A stretch of 64,000 bases of DNA from Dermatophagoides farinae (GCF_024713945.1 NC_134677.1:2545001-2609000), one strand, 5' to 3'. Counted from the stretch's first letter, positions 1 to 15,700 are shown. The notes: generated from the letters alone by a model not told the origin. Made by a program: numbers and translations.

Positions 1-38
1 TTGAAACGATTATCATATGCATATACGGTGCCATCCAT
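1..38 (-). CDS. Possible 5' edge of a gene leaving the window
   Basis: The first 60 bases are less repetitive and less AT-rich than the sequence that follows. On the minus strand an ATG at 36-38 opens a frame reading MDGTVYAYDNRF that runs off the left edge. The plus strand is also open here (LKRLSYAYTVPSIVGDLYDG) before entering a T19 run at 61-79, so the strand is not certain. The fragment is too short to recognise a family. It may equally be non-coding. Confidence 0.2.
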   Translation of the reverse strand, partial: MDGTVYAYDNRF

Positions 39-1130
39 TGTCGGTGATTTGTATGATGGATTTTTTTTTTTTTTTTTTTGGTCATAGTCATTGAAACACA
101 GAATCAAGTGAACCGTTGAAAAAGTTCATTTCATTGGAAATCTTTTTACAAAAATTTTTTCATTTTTTTTTTAAAATATTCATTTCATACATTTTTCAAT
201 GAATCATTATTGAGTGAATGTTAGCAAGCCGGAACAAAAATCAAATATTCAAATTCTGTTTTTCCTTTTCAGCTTGTTTATGTTTTTCCACAATGCTGGC
301 TTCACTGTAATGGTTTTCAATACATGTTTGAAATACATGGCACACATTTATATCGTCGATAAATAAACACCCAAACCACTATGTAGATATTTACAATAAA
401 AAAATACATTATATTCAAATAGAATTTGATGAAGAATGAGAAAAAAAAATTCAACAACGAATTCATAAAGCACAAATTGTCAAACATAATGTAAATTACC
501 CGCGAAAATGAAAACATCAGACAAATGAAGTGTTTTTGTGTGTGTAGGCAACCGTCTGTGATCGTCAATCAACCGCGAAAAAAAAACCAAGAAGAATTCC
601 AAAAAAAAAACATTGGAAAAAAAGTAAAACTTCAACATTCATAACTAAATTATCATTAAAAGACCATTTTTTTTTGCAAAGTACATTTTGATTCATCTAT
701 CATTCTTGAGTTTAGTTTGAACAAAAAAAAAGAGAAAAGAAAATTCCATTCTCTACATAGGTAGTAGTTGATGGCGGTGAACAAGAACAATAAAATAGAT
801 TCAAGTTCATTATAAAGAAAAAGATAAAAAAAAGAAAAAATTTTCGGGAACCAAAAAAAAATGAATAAATGGAAAACGGAAACCAAGTCTTTCTTGGTTA
901 AAATTACATAACTATTACCATCATCATGATATCACATGTGCAGCAGAAAATTTCAATCTCATTTTCTATTACTTTGATAATTTCTCTCGGGTCCAATTTC
1001 ATTGTCATCATCATCATCATCATCAAAATATTGGCCCTTTGATAAAAATTAAGCAATAATTTCTCATTCTCTTTATATATTGCCCATCTCTTATTATATG
1101 AAAACAAATACCACATTTGTTTGTCTCTTC

Positions 1131-1157
1131 TTTTTTTTTTTTTTTTTTTTTTTTTTT
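1131..1157. repeat. Poly(T) run, 27 nt
   Basis: Uninterrupted T27. Such long homopolymers are prone to length error in assembly. Confidence 0.9.
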
Positions 1158-3953
1158 GATATTCACCAATAATAATAATAATAATGACCATTAATTTCAA
1201 TTCAATCTAAATAGATTTAATTCATTATTATTACCAGTAGAAAAAAAAACTTTAGGGGCATCAAACACACCCATTTATTTGCCATTAGTTTATCGATAAT
1301 AATAATAATAATATAATGTCATTTTAATAATGCCATTTATGATAATGGAAATGGTCTATATGTTGTTGCCGTGTTTGTTTGTGACCTTTGTGATTTTTTT
1401 TTTCATTGAATATATTGCTATTATTATTTATGAAAATGAATAATAGAAATTTGCTTTCGGTAAACATAATTATTGTTTTTTTTTTGTAAATTCTTCATTC
1501 TTTATGCTTGAATTATTGTCTGCTATTTGCGTTTTTTTTTTCCACAGGGGCGGAACGATTGAACTTTTTCATCAGAAATAAAATCCAAATTCAAGTTGGG
1601 TGTGTTTGTTCATATACGATTGACGGCCAATAAAGTGCGGAACAAATCGATATAAATTGATTGATTTGAAATCAACTTTAATATCATGAATGACAACATA
1701 TATAACATGAAAATGATGAATTTTTTCTTTCTCTGTAAACGGAAATGAAAAAAACAATGAATGAACATTTCAATTGTAAGTTTATGTTTTTTTTTCCTCT
1801 TCTATAGGGACAATCCCATTGATTAATATATGTGTATGCATGTATATGGGTACATTATTGAAACTTTAATTTCAATGTATTATATGGTACCGGGTTTATT
1901 TGACAACGGAAATCCACCACCAATGAACTGACATGAATAAACACATTAACATTTGATATACATTAATTTACAATCGTATGTGAAAATGGATATTTCAATT
2001 TTAATTCGTTTTTTTTCTCTCACACACACATTCACTCTCTTTCTCTTTATTATTTATTTAATCAATAACATTAATTAATGTACAATTTTTTTGTTTGTTT
2101 GTTTGCATGTACGATTCTTGACACTAATAAATAATGAGAATAATCACATACAATTTTGGATTCAATCTACAATATACAAATAACCAATAATCACATGACA
2201 GTGATGAATATTTTTTTTTTATTTATTTAACCGGAAATTATGAACAGGAAAAAAACGAATGGGAATAGAAAAAAAAAATTCCACTATATTCATTCTATAT
2301 CATCATTTTACTTTGATGATTGTACACACATATATAATCAATATTCATTAACCATTGTGACAATTGAAAAGTGAAAAAAAGCGTCGAATATATAGAAAAA
2401 AAATAATAAAAAACCGGATACTCGAAACAACTGCAGAATATTTCCGTTTCAATGTGTTTTATTTGTTTCAGATAGCAAAATTTGATTGCCAATGTTTTCA
2501 ACAATTACCTACATGTGGATACTATGACTAGAAAACACCCATAATGTTTTTTTTTGTATTTGAAAAATGACATTGAGATATAGTTTATTCTGAAAGTTTT
2601 TTTTCGGTTGTTTCTTATTTCCGTGTTGAACATTAAACCAACACACCTTCGACACCTTTCAAAAAAAAAAAAAAAATTACTAGGCCATTGCCCATGATCT
2701 TACACAAACACACACAGGAAAATCATCGTAATCGTTTGCGAAAAAAAAGAAGAAAAACGCATCGGCGCAATATTAGATATTGAATCAATAGTTATTTTAT
2801 TTTATTTTTGTTCAAGTTTTGGGTCTGATGATGATGATGATGATGATAATGATAAATAAAAATATTCTGCTTCTACTGTTACTTGCTGATGTTTCTATGA
2901 AATGAGAATGATGATGCCCAACGTAATAACAGAATATAATCATTATTGTGAATCATGCGCTTGTAATAATGTGAACATGTGGTATATTCGTGAAATATTC
3001 TCTTTCTATGTTTGCCTGTGTGTGTGTGTATTTGTGGAACATAGACATTGATCTACAGACATTTTATGTGTGTAAATGTTTGGACTTTAGCAGATATTCG
3101 TCGTCATAGTCGTTTGTCATTCATTTCATTCATATAAAATCCATTCATTCATACTACGTATTTGTGTTTACATCGGATAATTATTTCGGAATTGCATTTT
3201 TTTTTGTTCTGTTTTGTTTTGTATCAAATTCCATCTTTATATGTAACACACACAAAGAAAACTTTTTTGTCATTTGCCATTTCAATATCAAATTTTGTCA
3301 ATTTCATCAAATACTAAATAAATAATCAAAACATTAAAAACGACGACAATCTGATTAAATAATATTTACCCGTACAAACCACACACACACACACACACAC
3401 ATACAACGGCGAATGTAAATAAATACCTAATGTAAGTTTCCAATATTTTTTTTTCATTTTCCATTTTCAATCTCTAGGACAATATTTTTTAAATTAGATG
3501 TACCTATAGATGATGGTTAGATGATTTTCAATCTAAAATCAATTATTTTCTTTATTTTTGTGAATTGAAGTGGTCGTTCTTCATTCTGTTATTGTTTGTC
3601 TATTTGTTTGCCATATAGTTTCAATCAATATGTAGTACTGCCACTTGAAAGTATGTGACCTATATTATTATATATTGATTGACGCAATAGAGCAACGATT
3701 GACAAAAAAAAAATAAATCAAAAATTGAAAGATTTTTAATTGAAAAAAAAATATTTTTTGCCACTGTCCAATCCAGTAACATGACAGGAAATAGGAATTT
3801 TGGTTGCATCATTACTTTGTTTTTTGTTTGTCATTCCCTCACCATCACTACTCAATAATTTTTTATTTTACTGAAATTAATTTTTCTTTCACTATAGTAA
3901 ATCTCACAAGTTGACTTGTAATGAAAAATTTTTTTTTTCTTACATTCTGTTCA

Positions 3954-3979
3954 TGTGTGTGTGTGTGTGTGTGTGTGTG
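3954..3979. repeat. (GT)n microsatellite
   Basis: About 13 GT units, in a gene-free region. It creates spurious frames encoding alternating Cys and Val. Confidence 0.9.
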
Positions 3980-6900
3980 AAAATTGTTTGTTTTGTGTTT
4001 TCAAAGTTTTGTTTACTTTTTTTTTCTTCAAACATCTTCCATTTACTTTTCCATCATTTAAATTTGTTATCAAAGTTTTCGTTGTTGTTGTTGCTGTTGT
4101 TGTTGTTAGCAACGTTGATTCTGATCCATTTAGTCTTTGTTGATTGAATCGATTAATGTATATCTGTCGAATTTGGATGAATTTTTTTTTTTGCTTTTAT
4201 TTTACATAATGTTTGTATATTTGTGAGTCAAAAAAAAACACCGTGTATAAACATTGAATCTAAATTGTTTGATTTCTTTCTCTGTTTGTTGGCAAATTGC
4301 TAAACACATTTCACATTAGTCTTGTGTGAATATAATTTTAAAAATAAATAAATTCAGTTCAGCATTTTGACGTATGTGGTGGTTCAAAGTGAGTGAGGAA
4401 AAAAAATTTTAATTCACAAATCTACCCTTGGTTGACTGGCAAAATTTTAATTTAGATTTTACTGAATTTTGGTTTTTTTTTGTTGGATCTAAAAAAAAAT
4501 AATAAATTTTTTACGAAATTCACTTGAAATTTTTTAAATTATTATTATGGAAAATACAAATTTCAAATGAGAATTGATGAAAATGAGCAGCCATCATTAT
4601 CGGTTGACAATAACATAACATTTATCTTTTCTATTATTATTATGCTTATTATTACATTAATGAATCATTGAATCGATTTGATTCTTTGCTATCGTTTTTT
4701 TTTCGCTAATATTTTTTTTTTTTTGCAAATCATATCACCACAACATTGTAGATAGACGATCATCATCATCATCATTAATATTGTCATCGATATATGATTA
4801 TGATGACGATGACGATGATGACGGCTGCACTAGGCTTTCCTTTTGCTTATTCAATAATAATAATGATAATGTTCATAATCACAAAGAAGGATTTTCAGTT
4901 TTTGTTTTGTTTTGTTTTATATTTCATTCATTCATTCATTTTATATCAAAAACCCAACAACAACAAAAAACACGAAACCCAAAAAAAAATCAAATCGATT
5001 AATTATGTTTTCTTTCCCTTTCATCCGTTATAATGTGACAGTTATAATAATAAAAAAAACTTTTTTTTCACTTGTTTTATATATATATAGATAGAAAATA
5101 TGCTTTTGGTTGACCATTTTCGATTAATTGATCCTATCATCATCATCAACAACAACAACAAAAAAATTATGGTGGACCGTGATAAAGATTAATTTAGCTT
5201 GAAATATGTGGCATATAAATATATGAAAGATCACAACCTAAAAACACTCAAAAAAAAAATTGTGTGGATTCTTTTTTTTTTTGATCAATGAATATATATT
5301 GTATGCGTTTTTGTTTCATCATTGCTGCTGTGTTGTTCCCATGATGATGAACATTTGATTTATGATGATGACGACAAATCTAGGCTAATAATAATAATGA
5401 TGATTCCGAATTCGACATTAGGAATCGTTTTCGTTTTTTGTTTTTTGTCTTTTTTTTTTGAATTCTTCGACTGATTCATTGTCTTTTTGTTTCAAATTTC
5501 CTCCATTTTTTTCGGGGCATTTCTCGATCGGTTGTCGAACTTTTTTACTATTCTCAGAATCAAATATTTGATGTTGAAATAATCATATATACACAGCAAA
5601 CAAACTAATGTTGATTAATTCTGTTTAACCTCATAATGAATGAAATGGATAATCTTTTTTTTTATTTTCACTGTTATAAATATTATTCTTGAACACACAC
5701 ACACACACACACAGCTTATACATTCACTTACTATTATATAGCAGAATAAATGATTAGCTAATGATAAATAATAATAACTCTAACTCTAACTATGAGTAAT
5801 TTACTAAATTGATCTCTCTGCTTGACACCAACTCGCCAAAAAAAATAAAATAAACTAATAACATAAATGTACAATTGTTTATGTATCCATATGTACAATT
5901 CACCGATTCTGATTTGCTTCAGTTTGGTTGAATATTATTTTTATCCAATAGTCAAATGATGACAATTCTTGTGAATTCCGATTTATAAATCCCGGTAACT
6001 GACAGACATCAAACAACATTTTCACAACTGGCTGCAACATGATGACGTTTGTTGACATTTATTTATTTTTTTTTTGTCCAATGAAATTGTTATTCAAAAA
6101 CATATTTTTCATTCATTTGAATTTATATTCAATTTATGATTGGCAATGATTTTATGAATCAAAATTTTACACATCTGTGTTACCTTTGTTCATGGATAGC
6201 AAATATTTGCAACCACCTTCCCATATTTGAACAAACACATTCATTCATTTATTTGAACAGAATGTTTCAATTAAATTAATTATTTAACAAAACAAAACTA
6301 CCATAATAGAGCATAACAAAACAAAGCAAAAAAAAGGCAGAACTAATAATGAAAACAAAAACGAAAAAAATCAAACAACAAAAATGAATGATATTGAATG
6401 TGAAACGAGAGATTGAGAAAGAAAAAAAATTAATTAATTTCTTTCATTAGTAGAATCATCGAATTCACATGGTGTAGACAAAAAAAAATACTGGAATAAA
6501 CAGAATTCATTTAGATGTTCATTCATTTTGATTTCAATAAAATCTGTTGTTTGTTTCATCAACAACGGTAACAAGAATTCTTAATCACCATACTGTGTGT
6601 TTAGTTTGTTCATAGAAGCTATTGTGAAAATGTGATGATTAAAAAGACATGTACAGGAAAAAAACGAATCATTTTTTTCTGGAAAAAAAATTCATCCAAA
6701 GTTTTCATTCAATTGACCATTTCACCAATCAAAGTAGTAGAAAAGAAAGTGAATATTAATTGAAAAATAATTATAATGATGATAATGATGATGATAATGG
6801 TCATCAGTGAAAATTGAGTGATCATTGAAAATGATAAAAAAATGGATGAATTTCATGTAAACACAAAAAAAATGATTCTCGAATCTAGAATATTTGAATT

Positions 6901-7302
6901 TCCATGGTTCATATGAAATGATATTACAACAACAACGTGATTTACATATTCCATGTTTTTTTTCTCTCATTTTTGTTTATATGTTGTTATCATCGATATC
7001 AAACGATTGGACTATTTTTTTCCATGAAGTTCTTGATGTTATAGTTTTTCTTTTTCTTTTTATTTTTTTGGTTGTTGTTGTTCATAGATAATCGATCATT
7101 GGTATCAGTTATTTTCAAATCATCCATTGTTCTCAAAGGAACACTTATGGAAATATATATCACATCACATCATCATCTCATCCGAATCGCATTATCATCA
7201 TCATCATCATTTTTCGTTATATAATTTCATCTAAAGACATTTCAATGACAGTCTTACTTACTTACTTACTTGGTCTTGTATTCAAGTTTTAGGTATTTCA
7301 CT

Positions 7303-7330
7303 AGAATCTAGATTCTAGATTCTAGATTCT
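7303..7330. repeat. Tandem 7-mer TCTAGAT repeat
   Basis: The unit TCTAGAT is repeated about three times after a related AGAATCTAGA start. The unit contains the palindrome TCTAGA, so the array can also pair with itself. It has no coding frame and no assigned role. Confidence 0.7.
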
Positions 7331-8047
7331 GAAAACATTCATTTTTTTTGTTTCTCAATTTTTTTTATTTTGGTTGTTTCATTTGTTATATGAATACTAT
7401 AACTAATACACACACACACTCACACAGAATCATTATATCGTAAAAAAACATGCATTAAAATTTTTTTTTTGTTTTCATGGTTACAAAAACCTACACACAC
7501 ACACACACAGTTGGACACATACACAGAGACAATTTTTTTCCAACTATTACTGCTGCTATATTACAGATGTTTTTGTGTGCATGTATGGTAGAAAAAAAAT
7601 GATTAGATTCTATGAAAAACAACAACACATAACGTAAAATGGTGAATTTGCAATCAATATTTGATGAGAAGCAAAAAAACATGTGAAACATTGAAATAAA
7701 TAAAAAAAACAACAGTTGCAGAACAATTAGTGATTGACACTTATTTGTTTCTCTGTCTTCATGTTTTTTCGATATTTGTGTCTTGGGTCTTGTATGTTTT
7801 TTTTAGGCACATCAAAACTAATGTGTACTAATTACAATTGCACACACACACACACACATACACAAGAATATTATATATGACCGACAAGCATGAATGAAAA
7901 TAACAATAATGATGATGAAGGTCATAGTTAGTTTTTTTTGGCTAGTAATTTTAATCAATCTTTTTTTTCCGTGTCCGGAACTGGAACTTGGAAAAAAATC
8001 GATAGAATTCTCTAATCTTTTGATGATCCGTGAAATTTTCAAGTTTT

Positions 8048-8075
8048 CATCATCATCATCATCATCATCATCATC
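8048..8075. repeat. (ATC)n microsatellite
   Basis: About nine ATC units. This trinucleotide class is the commonest simple repeat in the window, in both orientations (ATC and GAT), and recurs inside genes as Ser/His tracts. Confidence 0.9.
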
Positions 8076-11000
8076 GATGAAAGGATTAATGGAGACCAGA
8101 AAAAAATTCTGTTATCTCAACAATTTTATGGCCAAAGACTTAATATTATTATCGATATTTACTGCTATAGTAGTATTGTGGAAAATGCATGAATCAAAAT
8201 GGAAAAAAGAAAAAAAACTTTTAACTTGAAAATTCTATAGCTATTACAATTGATCTATGTGAATATTGAACAGAATTTGGTTTCTGGATCAAACTTTTTC
8301 ATTGCAAATTGCAAACAACAGTTTGAAAGAGTTGAACTTAGTTATACAATATCAGGGGACATGTTTCACAAAACTTTTTACTTCAATTAGATCAAGTCAA
8401 TAGTGAAATGGAAATAAATATATGTGTGTAAATTAATTGAAATAGCTATTTATATAAGACGAATTCATTGAATTGAAAATTATATTTTTGTCCATTGAAA
8501 AGATTCTCTCACTTTTTTTCAATTCTTATCAGAAAAATTGGATTGAATTACATTCGTCTATTGAAATTCTTTTTGTTCCATTCTTATTCTTTTTTTATTT
8601 TTTTTGTTGTTGTTGTTTATTTAAATTCAATTAGACGTTAGTTGAGAAAAAAATTGTTCTTTTAATTCGATTTACATCGAATCACAGATCAATTCTACGC
8701 AGAATGATTCTGATTTTCGTTATCGATTTAGTGTGGTTTGATTGATTTTTGCTTTCACTGCACGAGTAACATTAAAACATGAGAATTCGATTTTTTTTTC
8801 TCTTGAAAACAAGTCGCTGAATCATTAGAAAAATAAAAGATTTTCATACAAACAAATAAACAATACACAATGAATAAATTGTAAACATATGTCCAATGAA
8901 TTTGAATTTTCCGCTCTCTTTTTGTGGGAAATTTATCGATTTAGTCAAAGAATTTCGTTTTTTTTCTGCTAACATTTGCAAAATATATCATGAAACGATG
9001 TGATCATTTGTTATGAAAATACAGTCATTCTCGGATGCTTGAGAATCATGGAAATTTTGTAATAAAACACACGCACACACACACAAAATTCCATGAATTG
9101 ATACATTGGAATGTGGGGTTTGACCAACATTGAAAGCAAAAATTTTGCCTTTAAATTTAAATTTTCAATATTTGAAATGTGTGTGTGTGTGTGGGTGTGC
9201 AGTTTTTGAAATTTTTATTGTTTCAAAATCACATTTCTGTCAATGCTTTCGACAATTGAAACAATTTTTGTACGAAAAAAAGCTACAATAGGATAGAATG
9301 AAGAAATGGAAATTAATTTCATATAGATATCATCATACAAATTTCAATAAAGTTTCATTTTCATTTTTTTTTCGCTATTGTTAATATTTATGATTCTTTC
9401 TATTGTAATTGAAAAAATGAAATTCCATACAAGAATTGAATAGAATTGAATAAAGATGATACGTCTGTAAATGATGAGAATATGAATTCATTCGGAATTT
9501 ATCCATTGGAATTTTAAATTCATATATAAGATTTGTATTCTAAATCTGGGATATGTGTAATTTGTTGTCAAATAATGATTTCTCGATTGACTTGATATAC
9601 GAAACACACACATTTGTTGAATTACACAAACAAAAATGGAAAAAAAAGACAAGAATTCAAAAAAAAGACTTTTAAATGTTAAAAGTGAACAAATCAAGAA
9701 TTCAATGTGAAAAAAATGACATGGATAAATAATATTTTTTTTGTTTGTTTTGAATGGAATTTTTGTTAGCAACGTTTTGATTGACAATGGCCAGGCTTTG
9801 GTTTTTGTTGTTATAAAATAACAACAATGTTAACCAAATAATTGCCAAATCGAATCAAATCAATTGTGTGTATGTGTATGTGTAATGTTTATGTTCAAAA
9901 ATGCTTGTCTTTTCAATTTATTCAATCAACATTATATTGTTATTATGGCATTATTATTTCTCATTATTTATTCAAAAGGAATCATCATTTGAACAAAAAT
10001 GATGAAGAATCTTGTTAGTAAGCAAGATGTGATCTTTTGTTTACAAATGGTTTAATAATACATGTTCGTTGTGTTGTGGTTAATGTAATTGATTTTTGAA
10101 GAAATTACAAATGATTACAATTGTTTTTTGTTTTTCACAATAACAACAAAAAGAAAATGAATAAATGAATGAATTTTTCAGATGAAAAAAAGTGTTGTAT
10201 CTATGTGTGTGTGTCATCACATCTCCATCAATTTCATGATGACCATCATCAATTTAAAATCATGTCATCATAGAATAATGTAAAAATAGTGTTTCAATGA
10301 TTATTCACCCATCATCATTTTTTTATATATATATTTTTTCGTCAGTTCCATAATGTCGTTCCACAAGATTCCATCATTCTTCTTTTTTTTTTTTGCTCAA
10401 ATGGTCGAAACTCGATTACTCATTTTTTTCAAATATGACCAAATAGAAAATAAAAATGAATACTGACCGACCGAAAAAAAAAAATTTTTTTGGTCAGAAG
10501 AAATACAAAATGAAGAACGAAAAACGAAAAAAATATTCAATTTGCTTCTATAGTTTTTTGTTTTGTGTAACAATACCGTAACAATTTTTTTTTATACACA
10601 GCCACAACAGACCATAATAATAATCCATCCATCTCAATCAATCTTTTTCATGCGAATTCTTTTTCTTTTTCTTTTTTTTGGTTTGATTAACATTGTTCTT
10701 AATGTTCATGTTCATGTATGTTTGTGTATAGTGTATTCTTGTTCTCGATTTATAAAAATGTGTTCCGGAATCTTTTTTTTTGGATACCAATCATCTATCT
10801 ATGATCATGATTATTATAATATTGGGTCTATTATTGTCAGTGGTTGTATTACGTGTTGTGGTTACTAACAACAACAATTATTTGGCTCATTGGCTTTTTT
10901 TTTGAATTGATATGAAGCAATTATTCACTTTATTCATATGATGGAATATTGATTTTTTTTTTCTGTCATTATGAATTGAAAACTAATATGGTTTGATAAT

Positions 11001-11229
11001 TTAGTTGATTGGTTGGCTTTGTTTTTCATTCAATTTACAAATTGTATCCAAATAAGTTTGAAAATTTTGAAAGAGAAAATAAAATTAACATTAACATGAT
11101 TATTATATTGTATGAAATGCAAATAAAAATCCACTCATTTGTAGCATTTTTTTTGTTGTCTAAAAATTTGTGATGGTTATTTGTTTGTCTAGCATTTGTG
11201 AATATTCAATTCATAACAGATGGTTCATT

Positions 11230-11269
11230 AAAGGGATTTTTTTTCCTGTACGGGAAAAAAACCCCTTTC
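11230..11269. other. Inverted repeat / stem-loop
   Basis: Left arm AAAGGG-AT-T7-CC pairs with right arm GG-A7-C-CCCTTT around a 6-base loop TGTACG. About 15 base pairs form with one small internal mismatch. No gene is near enough to call it a terminator or a processing hairpin. Confidence 0.6.
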
Positions 11270-12525
11270 ATTTGAATGAATTTATTTTGTTTTAAATTAC
11301 AATTTTGAAAACAACAAAAAAAATAGGGAAAGAGAGAGGGTGGAAAAATTTAAAAGTGAAATTAACTACGGGCTAGCTGTTGTAGTTGAATGACAGGCAG
11401 ATAGGCAGACAGACAGATTCTGTATACAAACAAATATAAATAAAATTGAATTGTTTAAAATTAAAAATTTCCACGAATTTTTCACATAATTATGATTCAA
11501 GTTTTTTTGAAGCTAAATTTGAATTTGATAATGATGTTAATGATGATGATAATGAGAAATTCTTACACAAGTTAACCTTTGACAATCTTGATATATATCT
11601 TTTGTTTAATATACATTTGATTTGGTTAAAGTTATTTTTCTTTCAAACAATTTACTCTCATTGTAATTATATTGGTGCCCATTAAATAGCTTATATCTGT
11701 CTGAAGTGTGTGTGTGATATACAATGATTCAGCATTCCCGTTGAGAAAAATGACTATTTCATAATATTAATAATGGTATCACGAAAGTAATAATATAATG
11801 GTAATGTCATCATATATATCTCTGGAGAGTAATAATTTTTATTTCTGCTTTGCTTACTTTTTTTTCGTTTTATTTTTTTTTATTTGTTGTAAAAACAGGC
11901 CATGTCTTCTGGAAATAAAAGTTTTTCTGTTTCTTTTTATTATTATTATTATTATTATTGGCAAACAAATGATTGATCCAATTTACCTGTTTGACTTGTA
12001 TCGATCATTACCTAATGATTGTTGTTTGTATTTGAACAGAAAATGGAAAAAAAATTCTCTGAAACATTCTTTATTTATTTGTTCGATTTCAATCAATTCA
12101 GTTAAATCAAAAACGATTAAAAGTTATTAAATTCAGAACATTCGGACATTCGCTAACGGTAACATTCGTAACAATAATAATAATCTGATTATTAAGTTGC
12201 AACAATAACAACTACAACGACAGAATCAGTGTAATATTGACATTTTGAGATTATTTTTTTTTGGCTTTTAAAAAATTTTTTTTTCAACCAAATAAAAAAA
12301 ATCACATGTTATTGTTATCAAATCGGAAATAAAGTGTTTTTCTTTCTTGGTACACACATATAAACACAAACAAACGATGAAAATGATAATGGGATAAAAA
12401 TAGCTACTACCTTTTTTTACTGGATTTATGGTAGTTGTTCAATTTTCCATATAATATTCGGATGTAATAACAATTTACCTGGTATTATATTTTTGGGCGC
12501 AGAAAATTAAAAATTTATTATCTTC

Positions 12526-12529
<4 letters not shown>

Positions 12530-12558
<29 letters not shown>
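12530..12558. repeat. (AC)n microsatellite
   Basis: About 14 AC units in the gene-free left region. Confidence 0.9.
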
Positions 12559-12562
<4 letters not shown>

Positions 12563-12685
12563 AACACAGAATGAATGTTGAAATGAAATTTCAAATATCT
12601 GCATCATCATCATCGTCAATTATTTAACTGAAGCAATGGGAAAAGATTTTAAATTAGAGTTGGAATTCTTAACAAACACTTACGT

Positions 12686-12716
<31 letters not shown>

Positions 12717-15700
12717 AAGAGATAGAATAAAGAATCAGTAGAGAAAATAATGAGAAGAAAAGAAAATTGAATCACCTTGAAGGCAATTCTTTTTTTTCCA
12801 TGCTATCATCATCACCTTCCTAAGAAGAAAAAAAAAGTTGCGACAAAAAAAATTGTTATACAAGTTCATTTGTCTGGTATATGTGTTTTTGTGATAAAAG
12901 AAATGTTTTTTGTTTTGTTTTTGTTTTCTTCACACATCTATAGAGACAACATGTTCATATATATGTGTCATGTGTGACAAATTTCTGCTTCTCATCCCTG
13001 GCTTTTTTCATTGCTGTTAAGAATATTCAATCCCGAATTTCCATTTGTTTATTTGGAACAATTTTTGTTTCATGATTACTTTTAATACTATGCAAGAATA
13101 TTTGAGCAAACAAACGAAATGAAAAAAAACACACACAAGGATTCAACAACACAATGAACAAATGAGTAAGAATATTATCTGTGTGTGTGTTTGTTTGTGT
13201 GAATTTTTTTTCTACATGACTATTTGCTTGGATATTCTGTGAATAAATAAACAAAACACATACACAAATGCCGACAAGATATCTAGAATGGATCAAATTC
13301 AAGTTGAAAATGTAGATTGAATTCTATTTCTTTTTTTTTTTTTTTGCACATTTGGACATCATCATGTATGCAGCAGCAGCGAATGATCGTGTGAAAGAAA
13401 GGGCAAAGAAGGACTTAGAAGTGTGATGTTTGTGTGTGTGTGGAAAAAAACACTGATGATACTCTTTTTTTTCTCTCACACTTTCTCCATACTATGGATG
13501 AATGCTATTCGGTACGGCACTTTATTCCAGATGGGTAAGATAATAATAATAATAATGATGATAATGACAATAATACGACAAGAATTTCGCGAATAAAAAT
13601 TCCTTTTTTTTCTTTTTTCTGGATGATATTTTATTCAAGTGATGTTCCCACTATATGTCGCACCATCATCGAACATGGAAATAGTATTTTTTTCCTTATG
13701 TCTCTATCTCTCTCTTCATCATTTACCAATGTGAGAATAAAGAACAAAATCAACGAAAACCGATTTTTTTTGACTACACGGTTTGCAATGTAGAATATTC
13801 TGTCATTGAACATTCATTGTCCATGTATATATCTTTATATGTATCATATGGTATTCATTCTTTTTTTTTGCTAATTTAATAATGATAAAGTGAATCAGAA
13901 AAAAATGAAGAATAAAAAGTGCATACCTTAATGGTTTCTATCTATCCATTTATGTGTGTGTGAGTGTAAGATTTCTATTTTATTACTATTATCATATAAC
14001 TACCGGTAGGTAACTGAGATATGAAGGAAAAAAATTCAACTAAATGAATGAAATATAATAAGAGATTGAGATGTAGAATTTCGTTTCGTTTCGTTTTTTT
14101 TTTGGTTATTTGCAAAAAGAATCATAAGAAAGGTGATTCTATTACATTATCATTTGGAATGTTTTTTTTTTTCGTTGCACCCACATTTATTACTTGATTC
14201 AGGGACATCTGGAATTTTTTTTCTCTATGTTGAATACAAACATCATATATATAATGTATATGTATAATCAAATTATAGCTTTTGCCAAATCACACACATA
14301 ACGATTTTTCAATCACATTTATTGTTGAGATTTTCGTTTTTTTTCTATAGATGCTCGATTTTTTTCATTATTATGATTCTGACAAAAATCATTTGACAAC
14401 AACAACAACAACAACAATTAAACCCCGATTCAATTCAATTAAAGAAAAAAAATAGTAGCCCTTCGAGCAAAATGATTTTATCATGATTCTCGAATGAATA
14501 GAATCTAATTTATTTATTTATTTATTTAATAATAAAAAAAGAAGAAATTTTTTTCCATTCATTCATACAAAACACTTATAAGAATCTATTTTGACCCAAT
14601 TTTTCAATGTACATTTCACAAATCAAATGTGAATGAAAGAATTGAATTGTTTGTGTTACAATGAAAAAAAAAACATTCAATCCAACAATAGCATTTTTGT
14701 CAATTCTGCTGACGGGTTAATTCATTTATTATCATCATCATCATCATCATCAATTTAGTTAATTTGCCAAGATGTGTACAATCAATATATAATGATATTT
14801 GAAAATCAAACAATCGTTCAACATTTAATGGTTGGAAAGAAATGAAACGACAAAAAGGGAACAACAACAGCTCTTTGGATCGATTCCGATTTTTTGTATT
14901 ATAGAAATAATGATTAATATTCAGACGTCAAAAAAAAAATTCGATCTAAAAATTATTTTCAACATGAAATGACGCATCCATATTTGTTGTTTATCAACAT
15001 TTTTATTCGAAAAAAAGACAATATTTAGTTCCAAATGCTTGAAACATAATTATATCGATATCAAAAAAATCGAATGGAAATTTTTTTTTATTCGATGTTT
15101 ATTATTATTATTGTTATTGATGTTATTGAATGTAATCGAAAAAATGAAATTCCTAAATTTTTGACACAAATGATGATGATGATAATGATGATGAGAATAT
15201 CTATGATGCAAAAAAAAGAGACAAAAAAATGAATTTACATTTTGAATTTTGGTAAAAAGGACAGATCGGCAAAAAAAAACAAATGAATGAATTTTGAACC
15301 TATCCGATCAAATCATTGTAATATATGTATTGAGTATGTATGTTGATTGTTGTTGGAAATACCAGATTTGTAAAACTCCTGGATCATCATTAGCATAAAA
15401 GTACAATGCAAATTTTTTTTATATATATATATTATAAAATAATTCATGAATTCAACTTTAAATTTTTCAGCTCGAATCAAGTGAATAAAATAAATAAATA
15501 TTTTTTTGATCCAGAATTAAAAAAAAAAATACAATCATTAATTCATTTTTTCATTAATGAAATTCAAGAATGAAATTGTCAAATGTACGGATTTTATGAC
15601 AAAATATGATGAAGAAAAAAAATATGAAATCATTAATATTTGTGTGATGTGGGGTATTTTGTGTGAATGATTAAAATGTGTTGTGTGAATGATGAATCTG

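Noticed and set aside
904-1200. Frame of ~98 residues with Met, Ile and Lys runs
   Set aside because: It translates ATC/AAT repeats and a T27 run; no domain or splice context.
7894-8229. Frame of 111 residues with a hydrophobic start and poly-Ser
   Set aside because: The poly-Ser is an ATC microsatellite; there is no family resemblance and the surrounding DNA is the same in composition.
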